This document shows, piece by piece, positions 47,795-59,464 of a stretch of DNA of 64,000 bases; the first letter of the stretch is position 1, and each line of letters starts with the position of its first letter. The position numbers were made by a program, and so were the translations under genes. The stretch is from Lineus longissimus (taxonomy: Eukaryota > Nemertea > Pilidiophora > Heteronemertea > Lineidae): NCBI RefSeq assembly GCF_910592395.1, contig NC_088308.1, forward strand, positions 2,232,001-2,296,000, given 5' to 3'. The notes below the pieces were generated by a model. The model saw nothing but the letters and a program-made list of their open reading frames with translations, was not told the origin of the DNA and made no database searches.

Positions 47795-50700
47795 TCAGTC
47801 ATCATCAAAGAAGACATGCTTCTGTTTGCTCGCGTCTGCTGCAACTATCCGGTCAATTTTTTCAATCACCTGAAAACAAACATAACAAATTATAAAATTT
47901 AAAGGGAGTATGCAATGTATTTCCAAAGATAGACCACCCTATACAACCCTCCCCATGATCTGTCTGCCTTTGTATCAAATAGCAAATCATGATCAAATTA
48001 CCCTGTAGTTAAGTCATGACAATCAGCAAACGCAATAAACCTCACATCAACCAAATGAAGTGCAGTTCATGACAACATCAATTGATGGGCCATTGAACCT
48101 TATTAACCTGTATTGCTATATCTGATGTCTACCACCTAACACTTCATCAAGAAATTAACACTATCATTCTCAGTTAACGACTAATAATCACTGTTACCTT
48201 CTGTGCACCTCGCTTTTTCTTTCGTTTTGAATTCAACTTTTGTTCCCGGTCGGCGGTGATTTTTTCCCAGTACGATGTCTCATCATTACCTAATAAAAAG
48301 CAGAAACCACAAAAATATTACTTCCATCAGAAAAAAAAGCTTCATGGAAGATGGTATGGTATTTATATTGAGGTTTGACAATTCTGTTGCTCAAAGTTAA
48401 GGGTTTGAAAGATTATGCTTCATTTGAACAAATCCAAATCACCACATCATACATGCAACATAACATTATTCTGCAAGAACAGATCTGGTCAATTTTCTAC
48501 AGAGCCCTCTGTTGGAGCTATTGGGAACTGCTCACCTTGTAAAAGACTAACATTCACACCATCTACTTTTGACTCGATCACAAGCTTTGCTGCCACATCA
48601 CTTTTACACCTAATGTGTCCATTTTGATCTCCATCATTCATGTCCACGTACGCTATGGCATCAGGATTTAATCTCTCCTGCAAAAAAGGGAAACTTCAGT
48701 CATGGCAAAAAGAGCAGCGACACATACAGCGACACATACCCTTTGTCGAGGACAACAGAAATTGTTTTTGCCCGAGGAGCCAGATATCGGCCGAGGCTGT
48801 AGTCTGAGAATGACATCACATTTCAAGGGTATTTCTACTTCGATTCTTAAATTCTGCAGAATCAACTGAATGATCAGTTATATGTTTAAAATTAGACCAC
48901 TTGAGCCATACCTTGATCTGTTGTCTGGTCATGGGCATCCGTAACGGGTCAATTTTCACTCGAATGATAACGTTTGGTGTAAACTCGATGGCAGGCCTGC
49001 CTTTTTCCGCTGGATCTGGATTGCTGGATTTTACTTTCTTTTCCTGAACAGATTTCTTTAACGCTTTCATACTCTCTTTCTGAAGGTTAAGGTACTCCTT
49101 CTTCAAATCCAACCACTGCTTTCTGAAATCAAGATATTCAGATGTAAGCATGTCGGTTTTTCCCTCGCTTTTGATTTGAACGAAAAAACGCACAGTGCTT
49201 GAATGTCAGTGCCACAAGGGCCACAGCTATTTTGCCTGGTTTGTGAATGATAAAATTTAGGAATGAATAATGGAAAAGGTTCTGTCAACAGAGAAGAAAT
49301 GTAGGGCAAGACAGAAAAAGCCTTGCTTGTAACATTTACTGCATGTTACATGTACATTTCTATACTTACTTTGTAAGAACCCTCATATTCAAATCTGGAT
49401 CCTTTTCATGTCGCCTATGATCTCGATTCGGATGACGGCGTTTCCTCTTTTCCGTAATCGGATGCATGACCACATTCTCACCGATCTTAACCCGTTTAGC
49501 ATCACTATCACTTCCACCTTCATCCAGTTTTCGTTTCTTTGCCTTTGCATCATCCTCCCTAGATTCCTGTTTAAGAATCCCTTTCATGGGCCCCTTGACT
49601 TCAGTCTTTTCCACATCAGATTCAGATGCCCCCTTAGTACCCCTCACCTCTGTATCTGACCCAGAAACACCAGATTTCGTCTCTTGCTTTACTTTTTTCA
49701 AGTTAATTTTTCCATCAGAATCAGACTCAAGTTCACCTGTCTTTTGCAACTTCTCTTTTGATCGTCGACGATCTTTACCGCCCTTCTTTTGACCCTCGAT
49801 GGGTCCACTGTCCCCCTCACTACATTCACTGGTATCCCTTTTTCGTTTTTTGGTGCCTTCAGCTGGAATCTCGCCAACTTGCTCCTCCCCCTCTGAACCA
49901 ATACCCCGGGGCCTTTTGGCACTACTTCCGTCCTCTCCATCCGTACTATCCCCACTTGCATGACGTCTTTTCTTTTTCCCGGGTCGAGCAGTTTCGCTTT
50001 CATCTGAAAGAGAGACGACAGATCATTAACAACGGCAAAAGACTTCTTAAAATTAGCGTGTTTAGAAGGGTCCAAAATATTTTATGTGATGTCGGATATT
50101 CAGCTCGTCTTAACACAGTAACACACTCTGAAAAACAGAATAAAACAGAAACAGAATAAAAGCACAGTTTTTTCAGAACTCTCTCTGCAACATCACCGTT
50201 AAACTCCCACTCGCAAAGACAAACTTAAAGTACTTGTTTTTGTATCTGCCTAAAATGTGTACTAGTGAGGACAATCAAGCGGTTACCTATGCTGGTTCTT
50301 GTATCCGCTTGCTTCTGTAATGATTGCCACTGCTTGTTGTGCATCTTAGGAAAGCGGCCAGCCTTGTCTGCAACATCACTGCTATTCATCAACTGAAAAT
50401 AGTGACAAGAAAAGTAAGTCTGGTGAGGTGATTTTATTTGAGGACATTGCCAAGTAGTGTGGTGTTGAAGTGAAGAAATGTCTGGTTACTTGTGGTGTTT
50501 CTACAAAAGGCCCTATTTATGTTTCAGTTCAGGTACCGGTACCCCACAAGTTACACAAGATCTTAAAGTGATTTTCAAACTCCCCATTTCAAAAGCTCTT
50601 TTCATTAAATCTTGTTAACTTACATCAACAGCTTTGTGAGCCTGCTCCTTCTTCTCAAATTCAATAAATGCGAAATTCTTCAGGTCCCCTGACGACTTGT

Positions 50701-52196
50701 ATTTGGGCAGACTGACAAACAAGACGTTACCATAGGCACTGAAGATTTTCTTCAACATTTCGTGGTCTGCATGAGGCGGGAGGCACTCCTGAAATTAAAT
50801 GTCCTTCTGTAAACAAGGAAATGCTAACAAGCATTTTATTTTTCGTGATTTATGTATTTAATGCACTGTAAAACGCAAACTCAAAAAGCATGAAAATTTC
50901 AACTCTTAATCATTAACCATTAAATTTCAGCAGCAATATTTGACCTGGTAGGCCTAATTCAGATGACTGGCAGTTAACAAAATTCTGAAGGATTAACTTA
51001 CGACATAAATGGTCCTATCATCAACATCAGTCTTCTCCCGAGGCTTGAAGGGAATTTTTCTTTGTACAGATTTTTCATTTACCTAAAGAAACAGAATCTC
51101 ATTATGTGGTCATGGCCTGTCATGGAAAGCTCAAGAAGCAAATGCCTCAACTACTTTGGTGTTTCTGATAGTGATAGGTCAAATAAGCTGGTAGTGCTCT
51201 ACCCCTTTTTTACAGTCCAAGTGCTTAAAAAACCTTTAAAATAACATCAACTGTCAAATTATCTAAGACACTTTTCATAATTGACAAAGCAGTACCTGGA
51301 TGTACTGCGAAGACACAAAGTAAAGTTCTACAAAATCTAAAGCAGTAAAGATACTCCAGTACTTTAGGACAAAATCTCACCTCCAATAATCTGGATTTCC
51401 TGAGTGCTTTTGCCAACATTTCTTCATCGGTGCACAGAGACTTTATCCTGTTGAATTTCATGAAAACATCGAGTCCAATCTCTGCAAGATACACAAAAAA
51501 AGTTGCCTTCTAAGAATACAGCTAAAGGCAACCTCCAAAGGCATTATAAGACAGTTTTGGTTGATGGACACAGCAAAGCAAACTGCAATCTCTTGCTGAG
51601 AAGAAAGTTTTCTAAATGCATCAACTGCAACCTAGGACAGATACTTCATGAATTCATCCAAAGGGAAATTTCGACAAGGCTATAGCTCTAATCTTACTAC
51701 AAATTGATAAGTTACCAGTGTTTCATTATTGTATTCGAATACCTACTGCCCGATTCAGACTCCGCAACCAGTTTGGTCATGAATCTGTCCTTGTTGAGAT
51801 TTGCATCGCTGAAGTAGAACTCCATCTGAAAAATGTTTAATATCAATGACATTTTCTGATTGACAACATTTTAGAATGTCACAATCAAAGACACTGGAGA
51901 TAATCTCGGGAAAGGAGACACAAACATTTCAGCTGATATCAGTGTGATCAGACTTAACTTTGAAGGACATATTATTATTATCATTCAATGTAACTGCCTG
52001 AGAGAACTGTTGCACTTGTAGTTTTCTTCTACCTTTACTCAGGACTCAGACAGTTTTTAAATGCAGCCTTTTTATGAGGTCTACATTATTTACAGTTACA
52101 CACCTGTTGTTGCACCTGAGCAAACAATTTTTTGAAGCGTTTTCTAGGCTTCTTAACATTGGGCAATTCCTCTGCTTGCTGATTGGTCTCCATCAT
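47795..52196 (-). CDS. LARP7: La-related protein 7 (7SK snRNP protein), 592 aa, 11 coding exons
   Basis: LARP7 binds the 3' U-tail and apical hairpin of 7SK snRNA in the nucleus, stabilising the particle that holds P-TEFb inactive. Coding exons in order of transcription: 52196-52104, 51825-51747, 51481-51381, 51082-51002, 50788-50624, 50392-50287, 50003-49370, 49122-48912, 48677-48536, 48289-48198, 47869-47795. All join in frame with GT/AG sites. A La motif (FYFSDANLNKDRF near residue 35) covers about residues 25-91. RRM1 starts near residue 114 (TIYVECLP) and contains NFAFIEFE. A Lys/Glu/Ser-rich linker fills the 634-nt exon. The C-terminal xRRM (AIAYVDMNDGD) ends in a Lys/Arg-rich helix and FFDDD. 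Length is close to human LARP7. Translation starts at the first of two adjacent ATGs, 12 bases into exon 2, so exon 1 is noncoding. All key domains are present. Confidence 0.97.
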
Positions 52197-52207
52197 CTTC
52201 GAACCAC
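52197..52207 (-). other. LARP7: LARP7 5' UTR at the head of the first coding exon
   Basis: The acceptor CACTGTTTCAG sits just upstream on the minus strand, so the mRNA has an upstream noncoding exon. A possible donor (CAGAAG|GTGTTT) lies near 52,838, which would place exon 1 inside the shared promoter region. That placement is inference. Confidence 0.5.
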
Positions 52208-53011
52208 CTGAAACAGTGAAAGATATTACAAAATGTTACCCTACTCGAGTCTGAATCTTGGTGACAATGAATGGGTGGCTGGATCAACCGAAAATCATGA
52301 TTTTGGCCAACAGCAACATCACATTCCATCTTCCTCTTAGCATATATATAGGATTGTATCAATAGGGCGACCTCTCATGCATCAAACACGGGCCAGCACT
52401 CAGCAGCACAAGATAACCATAATTGTCTCCACCTATCAGCATGACACTGCAAAATAGACATGCGTGTTGCTGAGACAGTCAGACAACAAGGACATTATTT
52501 TCTTAAAGAATCTTTCATTGATTGATCATCAATGGCATCATGGTCATGGTGAATGTCTGATCTCTGATCTGAATCTGATGAAGTTGTGTTTATCTTTTCA
52601 GCATAAAAACACTGAAATAAAGCAACATTAGCTATTGTCATTCATTTTGAATAAGAACTTTATGAAAATTAACCTTTCTGACTGTTGTCAATAGTACTAA
52701 TCAGTTGTAAACAGTGGAAAATTGAAGACAGAAGGGACAATGCAAATGAGCTTGAAGGGACTTATCAGGAATAATTTCAGTTCCTCTTAATTCCAGTAGA
52801 GGGCACTGCTAATTACGCCAAGCATTTTAGTCAAACACCTTCTGATTGGATCAATTCTACGAGCTACTAGATCGTGGCGAATCAGAGACTTTGATACAAA
52901 GTTGCTAAGGCCTTCGTTTAAACATGGCGGACGACTGACAAAATTTTCCAAATTTTTGTGCATTTTCCACCCTTTTTCTCTTCTCATTGCCTCTGAAGTA
53001 CAAAATCAGCA
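52208..53011. promoter_or_regulatory. shared divergent promoter region of LARP7 and the ankyrin-DHHC gene
   Basis: About 0.8 kb separates the two start codons, which point away from each other, so both promoters must lie here. AACATGGCGGAC at 52,921-52,932 resembles the YY1 site AANATGGCGGC found near many animal transcription starts. The same ATG opens a four-codon reading frame (Met-Ala-Asp-Asp-stop). No TATA box is obvious. The exact start sites cannot be read from sequence. Confidence 0.55.
52924..52938 (+). other. possible minimal upstream ORF (4 codons) before the ankyrin-DHHC gene
   Basis: ATG GCG GAC GAC TGA in a strong initiation context (AACATGG) ends 73 bases before the main ATG. 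If it lies in the mature 5' UTR it could reduce translation of the main frame. It may instead simply be the core of a YY1-type site. Confidence 0.3.
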
Positions 53012-56000
53012 ATGAGTCACGGTCATTCGCACGGCAGTGGTGCTGGTGAATGTGGACATAGTCATGGTGGTCACAGCCACGGTGGCCATAGCCATGATGA
53101 TGGACAGCAAAATATGCAGCAGCTTGATGGCATTGAAATTTCCCATGCTCAACTTGCTGCAGCAGCGAAGGCAAATGCTGCAATGTCAATGTTGCAAGGA
53201 CAGGGTTTTGGGAACTTTGGAACTGTGCATGAAGCCGTGTCTAATGCCCTCCCTCAAGACTTTGCAAAAATGCTTATGATGAACCCAGATTCAGTGAATG
53301 CTCGAGGTACGTAGACTGTGGTGTAAGGCCAAGGCGGCATGTAGTCACAAATAACGACATGCTACAGTATCACCACACCACTATATGGTTTGTATGTTAG
53401 ATTTGCATGGATGACTGACTTGACATATGGGCTTGATAAATGTTTGCTGCGGCAATCTAGTGGGGTGGGCATTGCCAAGAATGTCAGCGTAGCTGTCAGG
53501 TGCGTGTTGACACTGAATGATGATACCATATCTCTTTGACTTTGACAGTCATACTATCATTTTAGCATTAATGTTGTCTTCTCTCAAAGTTCAAGCGAAC
53601 AGATCATTTGTCTTCAAAAATCTTATACTCAATACACTACATTTCAGGTTGGTCTGGGCTGACCCCTATGCACCGAGCTGCTATCAGAGGAGAGCCACCA
53701 ATCATCAACATACTCTGCCACATGGGTGCTGACATAAATGCTCGCAATGACTTTGAAGAAACACCCCTGATGTTTGCCTGTCGTGCAGGAAAAGTTCATA
53801 TTGTCCATTTCCTGTTGGATCTGGGTGCTGATTTGACGATGGTTGACAAAGCGGGCAAAGGAGCCATGCTCCATGCCTGCATGGGGGGAAGTGTGTATGT
53901 ATACTGCTTTATTTGATCTAGATCAAATATGCTACCTGCAGGGAGGCAAATCCACTGCCACTTTTTAAAATATAACTAAGTTAACATTAATTTAGTAAAA
54001 CTCTCCCAAAATAGGACAACCCTCGGGCTATTGTGCCTCCATTTTGAATATTCACACCTCTGACGATATCTTCTGCTTAGAGTCTTCTAGGAGGCATTGT
54101 CCAATTCATCTGAAAAGCTAACATCCACTGAACAGAACTGGTCCTTGGCAGTGGAGATTGCTATTCGAGATGCTATACACCCACATTCTCGATCATTATC
54201 AGTCATGATTAATTTCGTTCTAAATTTCAGACCTGTGATCCATTACCTCCATGAAGTACGAGGCATCCCTTTCAATGTTCACTCTGAACAGGAGGAATAC
54301 CCAGTTCACCTGCTTGCCCAGCATGGCCATGTCGATGCATTTAGTTATATCTTGAGGAAAGAGGTAAAATATATAACAAAAATGTCTCGAAGTGATCTTG
54401 TATCCCAACCTATTGGTTGTGACTTTGTCCTTCTGGTTGTTACTTTGTCCTCATAAGACGAATTCAGGCTTTCTTGTCTTGCAGTCTGTCACTAGGGTTT
54501 TTTTTAAAGGGTTTATCATTAGCATTGACTTCTTTTTCAGAGGTGTGACATCTTCCAAAATGATAAGAGTAATAATAGCGTGATGCATCATGCGGTGAAA
54601 GGAGGCCGAGATGACATCTGTTGGGCATTGTTGGAAAAGGGTGGTTGTCGTATGTTACACATGAGAAACGATAAGGGATTGTGCCCTCTAGATGAAGAAA
54701 AGGAAGCAAAACCAGACTTCACGTAAGTCAAAATGATAACCTATTGTTTCAGTTACAATGATTTAATTGGTACTTGATTTAAAAACATGCATTTGCACCT
54801 ACAGCCACAGTATAAAAGGCCATCCAAACTTGATCAAGCCTACAATGCTGACCAGATGATTTCAGGGATCATGCCAAATGTTTTAATTGTTCTGTACTTC
54901 TTTTTCAGGCATCAGCAACTAGTCAAGAAATTGAAGCCATACACTGAGATGGACAAAACTTATCGTCCCCGAGCACCAGTTCTCTGGTGGTACTGGTCCC
55001 TGATCATGCCATTCACAATGATCGCTGGCCTCGTCATGTTGGCCAGAATGTTAGGCATCAACCAAGGGCTCATCATGTTCTTGGGAGTGCTGGTGTTGGG
55101 CTATAAGGTGTGGATGGCTGGTCACAGGCTGCCCCATCTATCAAGGTATGATATGAAAGTGCTGCACTTTTGACTCAAGCCACACCAAAAGGTTGAAATA
55201 GACCGATTTTGATTTTACTGAGACAAAAATACAGTTTGTAGTATTCTTGTTTTTTGGACAAACTGTGTATTTATTTTGGTTTCTTCTGCCTTTCAGAGTT
55301 GCCAATCCCACATATCTAGGACTGTACTTTGGAGGGCAGCTTCACATGGCTATATGTATATTTTCTGAACTGGTTCCTGGTATCCTTTTGAAACAAGAAG
55401 AGTGAAAAAGGGATTATTTTTAACATCATTTTAGTACCGATTACATCTTTATTTAAAAACTACTAGAATGTGGACACACTTTGGACTGACAATTGCCAAG
55501 CAGAGGTGTCCTGAAAATTGCTGTCAAATTGAATGTAATCGGCGAGTTCCATCCACAGAAGAGATTCTTTCCCGCTTACAGGGTGGTCCCACTGCTTGCT
55601 GAAAACTTCAAATGAAAACAATCTTGTAAACAGTTCAGCATTCCTTGACGTTCCCGCAGCTACATACCGTTCACATGGTGGCGTGTTTTGGGCTACTGTT
55701 GCTCTTGTACCCATTTATATCTATCTTGTTGGGAAGATGATCATCTCTGACCCAGGTGAGAAGGTTTCTGTTGCCCTCTCTGTGGTCACTGTTGTGATCG
55801 TTAGTTTTTGGGAGCCAGTTGGGGTTTTTGGCTTTGTCACGTGATCATCTCTAAATCAAATCCTAAGTTTGGTTCTTGACACTTGCAGGAAGAGTAAGAG
55901 AATCAGTCAAGAAAGAGGGAACTGGTGAAAGAGCCTCCATCCGCGATGTTGCCATGGGAATAGTGAGACTGGATCGATTCTGTATTCATTGTGAAGTAAG

Positions 56001-56739
56001 TAATTATCTGACAGCTATCTAAGATGTCCGCTGAAATATCTAGGAGTATTTCCTAAGTAAAAAATGACCCCAACAACCGAACCTTATCAAGGTTTCACTT
56101 GATTTTTTGCTGACTAGGAGTAACAATCCCCAAATTGGTGAATGAGGTTATTTCTTGTGCTCTGAGCAGGGCGACCAGGAAAGGCACGTTACAAATATTT
56201 TACATGTACTTTATTATCAAATATCAATATTTTTGATTCTCTTCCAGATCATACAGCCGGCCAAAACGAAGCACTGTAAACTCTGTAACTACTGCATCCA
56301 AGGTGCAGACCATCACTGTCTCTTCATGATGAAATGCATCGGCCGAAACAACCACTGTCACTTTGTCTATTTCATATTATTCTCAATCGTCTCTGCAGTA
56401 ATGTTTTACGTAAATGTCTCCTTGTATGCCTGGAAGGTTTTCCCCGATAAAGATCTGTTCACGTCGATCTTGCTACTTTTTGACTCTGACGCCATGATAG
56501 CTTGTAGTATTTTTCTTGCCGCCTGTTGTCTAGGTGTTGGTATTTATGTACTATATTACCAGTACGAAACGGTCTCTAAGGGTGAGACATGGATATTTTT
56601 CTCAAAAGCGCCTGTGCATGGTTTGACGGGTGCAGAACAGTTTCTGAACATCGTTTATTTCTTGGCGGGAAAGCATGCGTATAAAACAGATCCGTTCTAC
56701 GACATTGAAAGCTCCCCTTCTGATCCGACAGATTACTAG
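53012..56739 (+). CDS. ankyrin-repeat DHHC palmitoyltransferase (ZDHHC17/ZDHHC13-like), 623 aa, 9 exons
   Basis: This is a predicted integral-membrane protein S-acyltransferase. Exons: 53012-53306, 53648-53894, 54231-54363, 54541-54722, 54909-55145, 55297-55379, 55660-55755, 55889-55995, 56248-56739. All junctions keep frame with GT/AG sites. The N-terminus has nine His in the first 28 residues (HGHSHG-type). About seven ankyrin units span residues 66-294. Four membrane segments precede the zinc-binding Cys-rich domain (about 308-424). The DHHC motif is at residues 481-484, with Cys484 the predicted acyl carrier, and two membrane segments follow. Size and order match the ZDHHC17/13 (HIP14) family. 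The residues aligning by eye with Trp130 and Asn100 of human ZDHHC17, needed for substrate docking, are not conserved, so substrates may differ. The gene is divergent from LARP7 and convergent with the USP gene. Confidence 0.95.
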
Positions 56740-57616
56740 TCCTGCAAGTGCCACAGGTTAAAATTGTTATCTTTTATATGATGTAAGAAAATACTAATTC
56801 TGTATTCATAGAAAATGTACATACATGTCCATGTATTTATTGTAGTTACATGTACAGTATTGCTACTCTGGTCACCATACAGCGAACACTCGTGTGAATT
56901 GGCTGGATTCCATCCGTGGTTTGCCCAAAATCCTTGGATTGAGAGTCACACTCCTGTAAAACCAGTTAAAATTGTTTAATAAATGATTATTGAAATAGCT
57001 TGCAGTGAGAGGAGCTTGAATTATTTTGCAATTTTGTGTTGAATTGTCTTTTTATACTTTGTTTACAAGCAATCTTTTGAAAAAAGAGGGTGTTTTGTGG
57101 CTTTTGGCATCTTTATTCTTTAAAGTTCTCTTTAATACAAAGTGTGCATGTTCGTGATGTAAATGGACAGAGGGTCTTTAATCTGCTTCTTTCATAGCCG
57201 AGTCGCTTTCCTCTCAAAAGTCGTGACATATTCAGTTTACTCATGTGATAGAGAGGGCAACTCCTGTCAACATGGTAGGTTTCCTCCTACTTCACATTAC
57301 AAAATCATCCAATGTTGTTCACAGAGCCAAGAATGTCTTTGCATGCCAAACGTTCTGAGGATCTCGGTGCCAGTTAAATTAACTATATATATATTCTTTT
57401 TGAGGTTTTGTTATCACTTTTTATGGAATTCACGTTTGTCGGAGATCGCTTATCATGGTGGTATAAGGCTTGCTTCAGTGAGCCTTTTTTGTAAACTTGT
57501 AGTTAAACCTCTCGTATGCAATGAGAATAAATTTTATATGAAAGAATATCTTTGTTATAGTTTTTTTTCCACACGTTTTGCGGGCTTGACTGCCTGGACA
57601 CAGTCTTACAAATGAA
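56740..57616 (+). other. 3' UTR of the ankyrin-DHHC gene and intergenic spacer
   Basis: The first ~250 bases are the likely 3' UTR. The rest has no recognisable gene, RNA or mobile element. Reading frames here are short and unsupported. Confidence 0.5.
56978..56983 (+). terminator. poly(A) signal of the ankyrin-DHHC gene
   Basis: AATAAA about 240 bases after the stop codon. Short AT-rich sequence lies between the two. A T-rich stretch follows within 80 bases. Confidence 0.6.
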
Positions 57617-57987
57617 TTCCTCATCCTTCAAGAATTCAGTAGCATTGGCACATGTACAACATGTAACAGATCTGATGCTTTCTTTGTCATTGCTTGGACA
57701 TGCCAAGCAGGATGACAAGAGTTAATATTGTGTCTCATCCTGGATTGTGTGTGTCTCTAGATTGTGACTTCATGACGCTGTGGTGTCACCACCTTGATTG
57801 AAGGATTCAGCAGCATTTGTAACACAGGACAGATTATAACTATCTCTTGAGATTGTGCTTGGACACGTCGGAGCAGGATGCCACGGGTTACTTTTGTGAA
57901 GTCACATCCAGGATTGTGTCTTTTGCTAGATTAAGACTTCATGTCACTATGGTGTCTCCTACCTGTTCGAAGGATTTGCCAGCATTC

Positions 57988-58431
57988 CTTGATAAGGATG
58001 CATAAAGAAGGAATGGTTCCCCCTGCTGAGCAACATTGCACCAGATGTTGAGATAAACTACGTTCCTGGCCAGGCAGGCATCACCTTCAACGAAAAGGCT
58101 GACAAACTAGCAGGCAGTGCCGATATCTTTGGGGACCTGGACCCATAGCCAAGGAACGTCAGCAACTGCTTGCAGAGCCGGCTACACCAGGTGGAGTTAG
58201 ACTCAAGATCCACATGGTCTCCAGAAAGGATGCTGGAGAGGGGAACAGAGAGAAGACTGTGCCAATAGTGTCACCTGAGAGGGACCCATAGACAGCCACA
58301 CAACTGAAGACAAGAGACATGACACAGAGGGGACTGGTGGCGCTGATGGACTTGTTGGAGGGAGAAGGGCCAGTGAGTTATCCAGAGCCTTCACTCCTCT
58401 GATGTCTAGACAACACAACACAACAGCATTC
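57988..58431 (+). mobile_element. 5'-truncated retrotransposon fragment with RNase H domain, probably non-LTR
   Basis: The segment interrupts a tandem-repeat unit. The 8-mer CAGCATTC occurs immediately on the left (57,980-57,987) and again at its right end (58,424-58,431), as expected for a target-site duplication. The inner reading frame (58,002-58,148) contains YVPGQAGITFNEKADKLAG. This matches the C-terminal RNase H signature W/V-PGH-G-x-x-NE-AD-LA of retroelement polymerases, with Gln replacing the usual His. The right end is rich in ACA repeats, like a simple-repeat tail. A 5'-truncated LINE insertion explains all of this; the class is inference. Confidence 0.65.
58002..58268 (+). pseudogene. 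broken RNase H domain of a retroelement polymerase
   Basis: The frame is open for 48 codons, then interrupted by TAG at 58,146 and by a second in-frame TAG at 58,266. The conserved core is VPGQAGITFNEKADKLAG. The preceding EWFPLLSNIAPDVEINY fits the strand and helix before this motif in LINE RNase H domains. The polymerase and catalytic N-terminal parts are absent, so it is inactive. Confidence 0.65.
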
Positions 58432-58809
58432 GTAACGCAGGACAGATTACAACATTCTCTTGAGATTGTGCTGGGACAGAAGCCAGAGCAAGAAGGCCAG
58501 TTACATTTGAGGTGTCTCCCCTCACTGTGAAAGCATTCTTGTACTGTATTCGAAGATGTCACTAGGTCACCGTAATCAAGTCTCAAAGGCAAGTTGGAGC
58601 TAATCTTAAACTCACTGATGTTACTTACTGTCTTCAGACAGGGACTCTCTCCAAATAAGACCATCTAAATGGGCTCAAGCCTCTATGAAGGCTGCCTTCT
58701 TCCTGAGGATTAGATCTATGGAGATCATGGATGCACATTTTCCATTTGGGTGGAATCACCACCATCCCAACTGAACAGAACACCACACTTTCTAGGTTTG
58801 AATATTAAA

Positions 58810-58847
58810 TTTATTGTAAATATATGTCAGTAAAATGCCGATTTATT
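58810..58847 (-). terminator. two poly(A) signals for the USP31/43-type gene
   Basis: Minus-strand AATAAA at 58,842-58,847 and 58,810-58,815, 32 bases apart, at the start of AT-rich sequence. The pair is the best end point for the minus-strand transcript before the tandem repeat and retrotransposon fragment. Confidence 0.5.
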
Positions 58848-59449
58848 CATATTTATAATTACTTTGTACAATAACAATTATTCAATACCAATTACTATAG
58901 GACAGGCTGCACCAAGTGGAGGTGACAATTTCAACAAATGACAAAATTTCACTCCCGATTCGGGCGAAAAGAGAAAGAGCATCACTTTTGTTCAACATAT
59001 ACATGAAGTTCAGAACCAAGAAAACTTTAAATTGATTGGCTGATGTCAGTTTTTTTGCTTTAATATTTAGGACAATTCATAATATTAACCCTTTACCCTT
59101 TTTTTCTCTCTAAATATCAGTTCCTGGCACAATCATTTTGACAAGTTGCAAACAACGGACTTTAGAAATATGTTGTATTACACATTCTCACACTTAATGC
59201 CAAAACTATTTGATTACCAAAAGTGAGCAACAGAGCAACAGTTCGAAGTCTTGCACCGACACAAAGCATGCTTCCCTTCACCATGTTAATTTACTGCTTA
59301 CAGTCTTGGACAAATATTACATAACTAAAGTATCAAATTGGTATACATGTATTTAACCAACATTTCTTAATTGTGATCCAAAGGTATTTGGCACAACAAT
59401 TATCAAATATGTAAACCGGTGGGGCCCACTACCTCTCCTTTTCTGTCAG

Positions 59450-59464
59450 CCCCCCCCCCCCCCC
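59450..59464 (+). repeat. C15 homopolymer in the presumed USP 3' UTR
   Basis: Uninterrupted run of 15 C (G on the transcribed strand). Confidence 0.9.

Larger units (their letters stand above)
57617..58560 (+). repeat. degenerate tandem repeat (unit roughly 150-200 bp)
   Basis: Phrases such as CAGCATTTGTAACACAGGACAG, TCTCTTGAGATTGTGCTTGG and GGATTGTGTGTGTCTCTAGA recur in the same order from about 57,620 to 57,990. They resume at about 58,424 after a foreign insert. Units differ by many substitutions and small gaps. Confidence 0.6.

Noticed and set aside
49408-50159. plus-strand frames of 83-133 codons and the out-of-frame minus frame at 49,698-50,075
   Set aside because: They are shadows of the low-complexity 634-nt LARP7 exon, whose true frame is fixed by both splice junctions.
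58203-58664. 153-codon minus-strand frame
   Set aside because: It lies opposite the RNase H retroelement fragment and tandem repeat; no domain or codon support.
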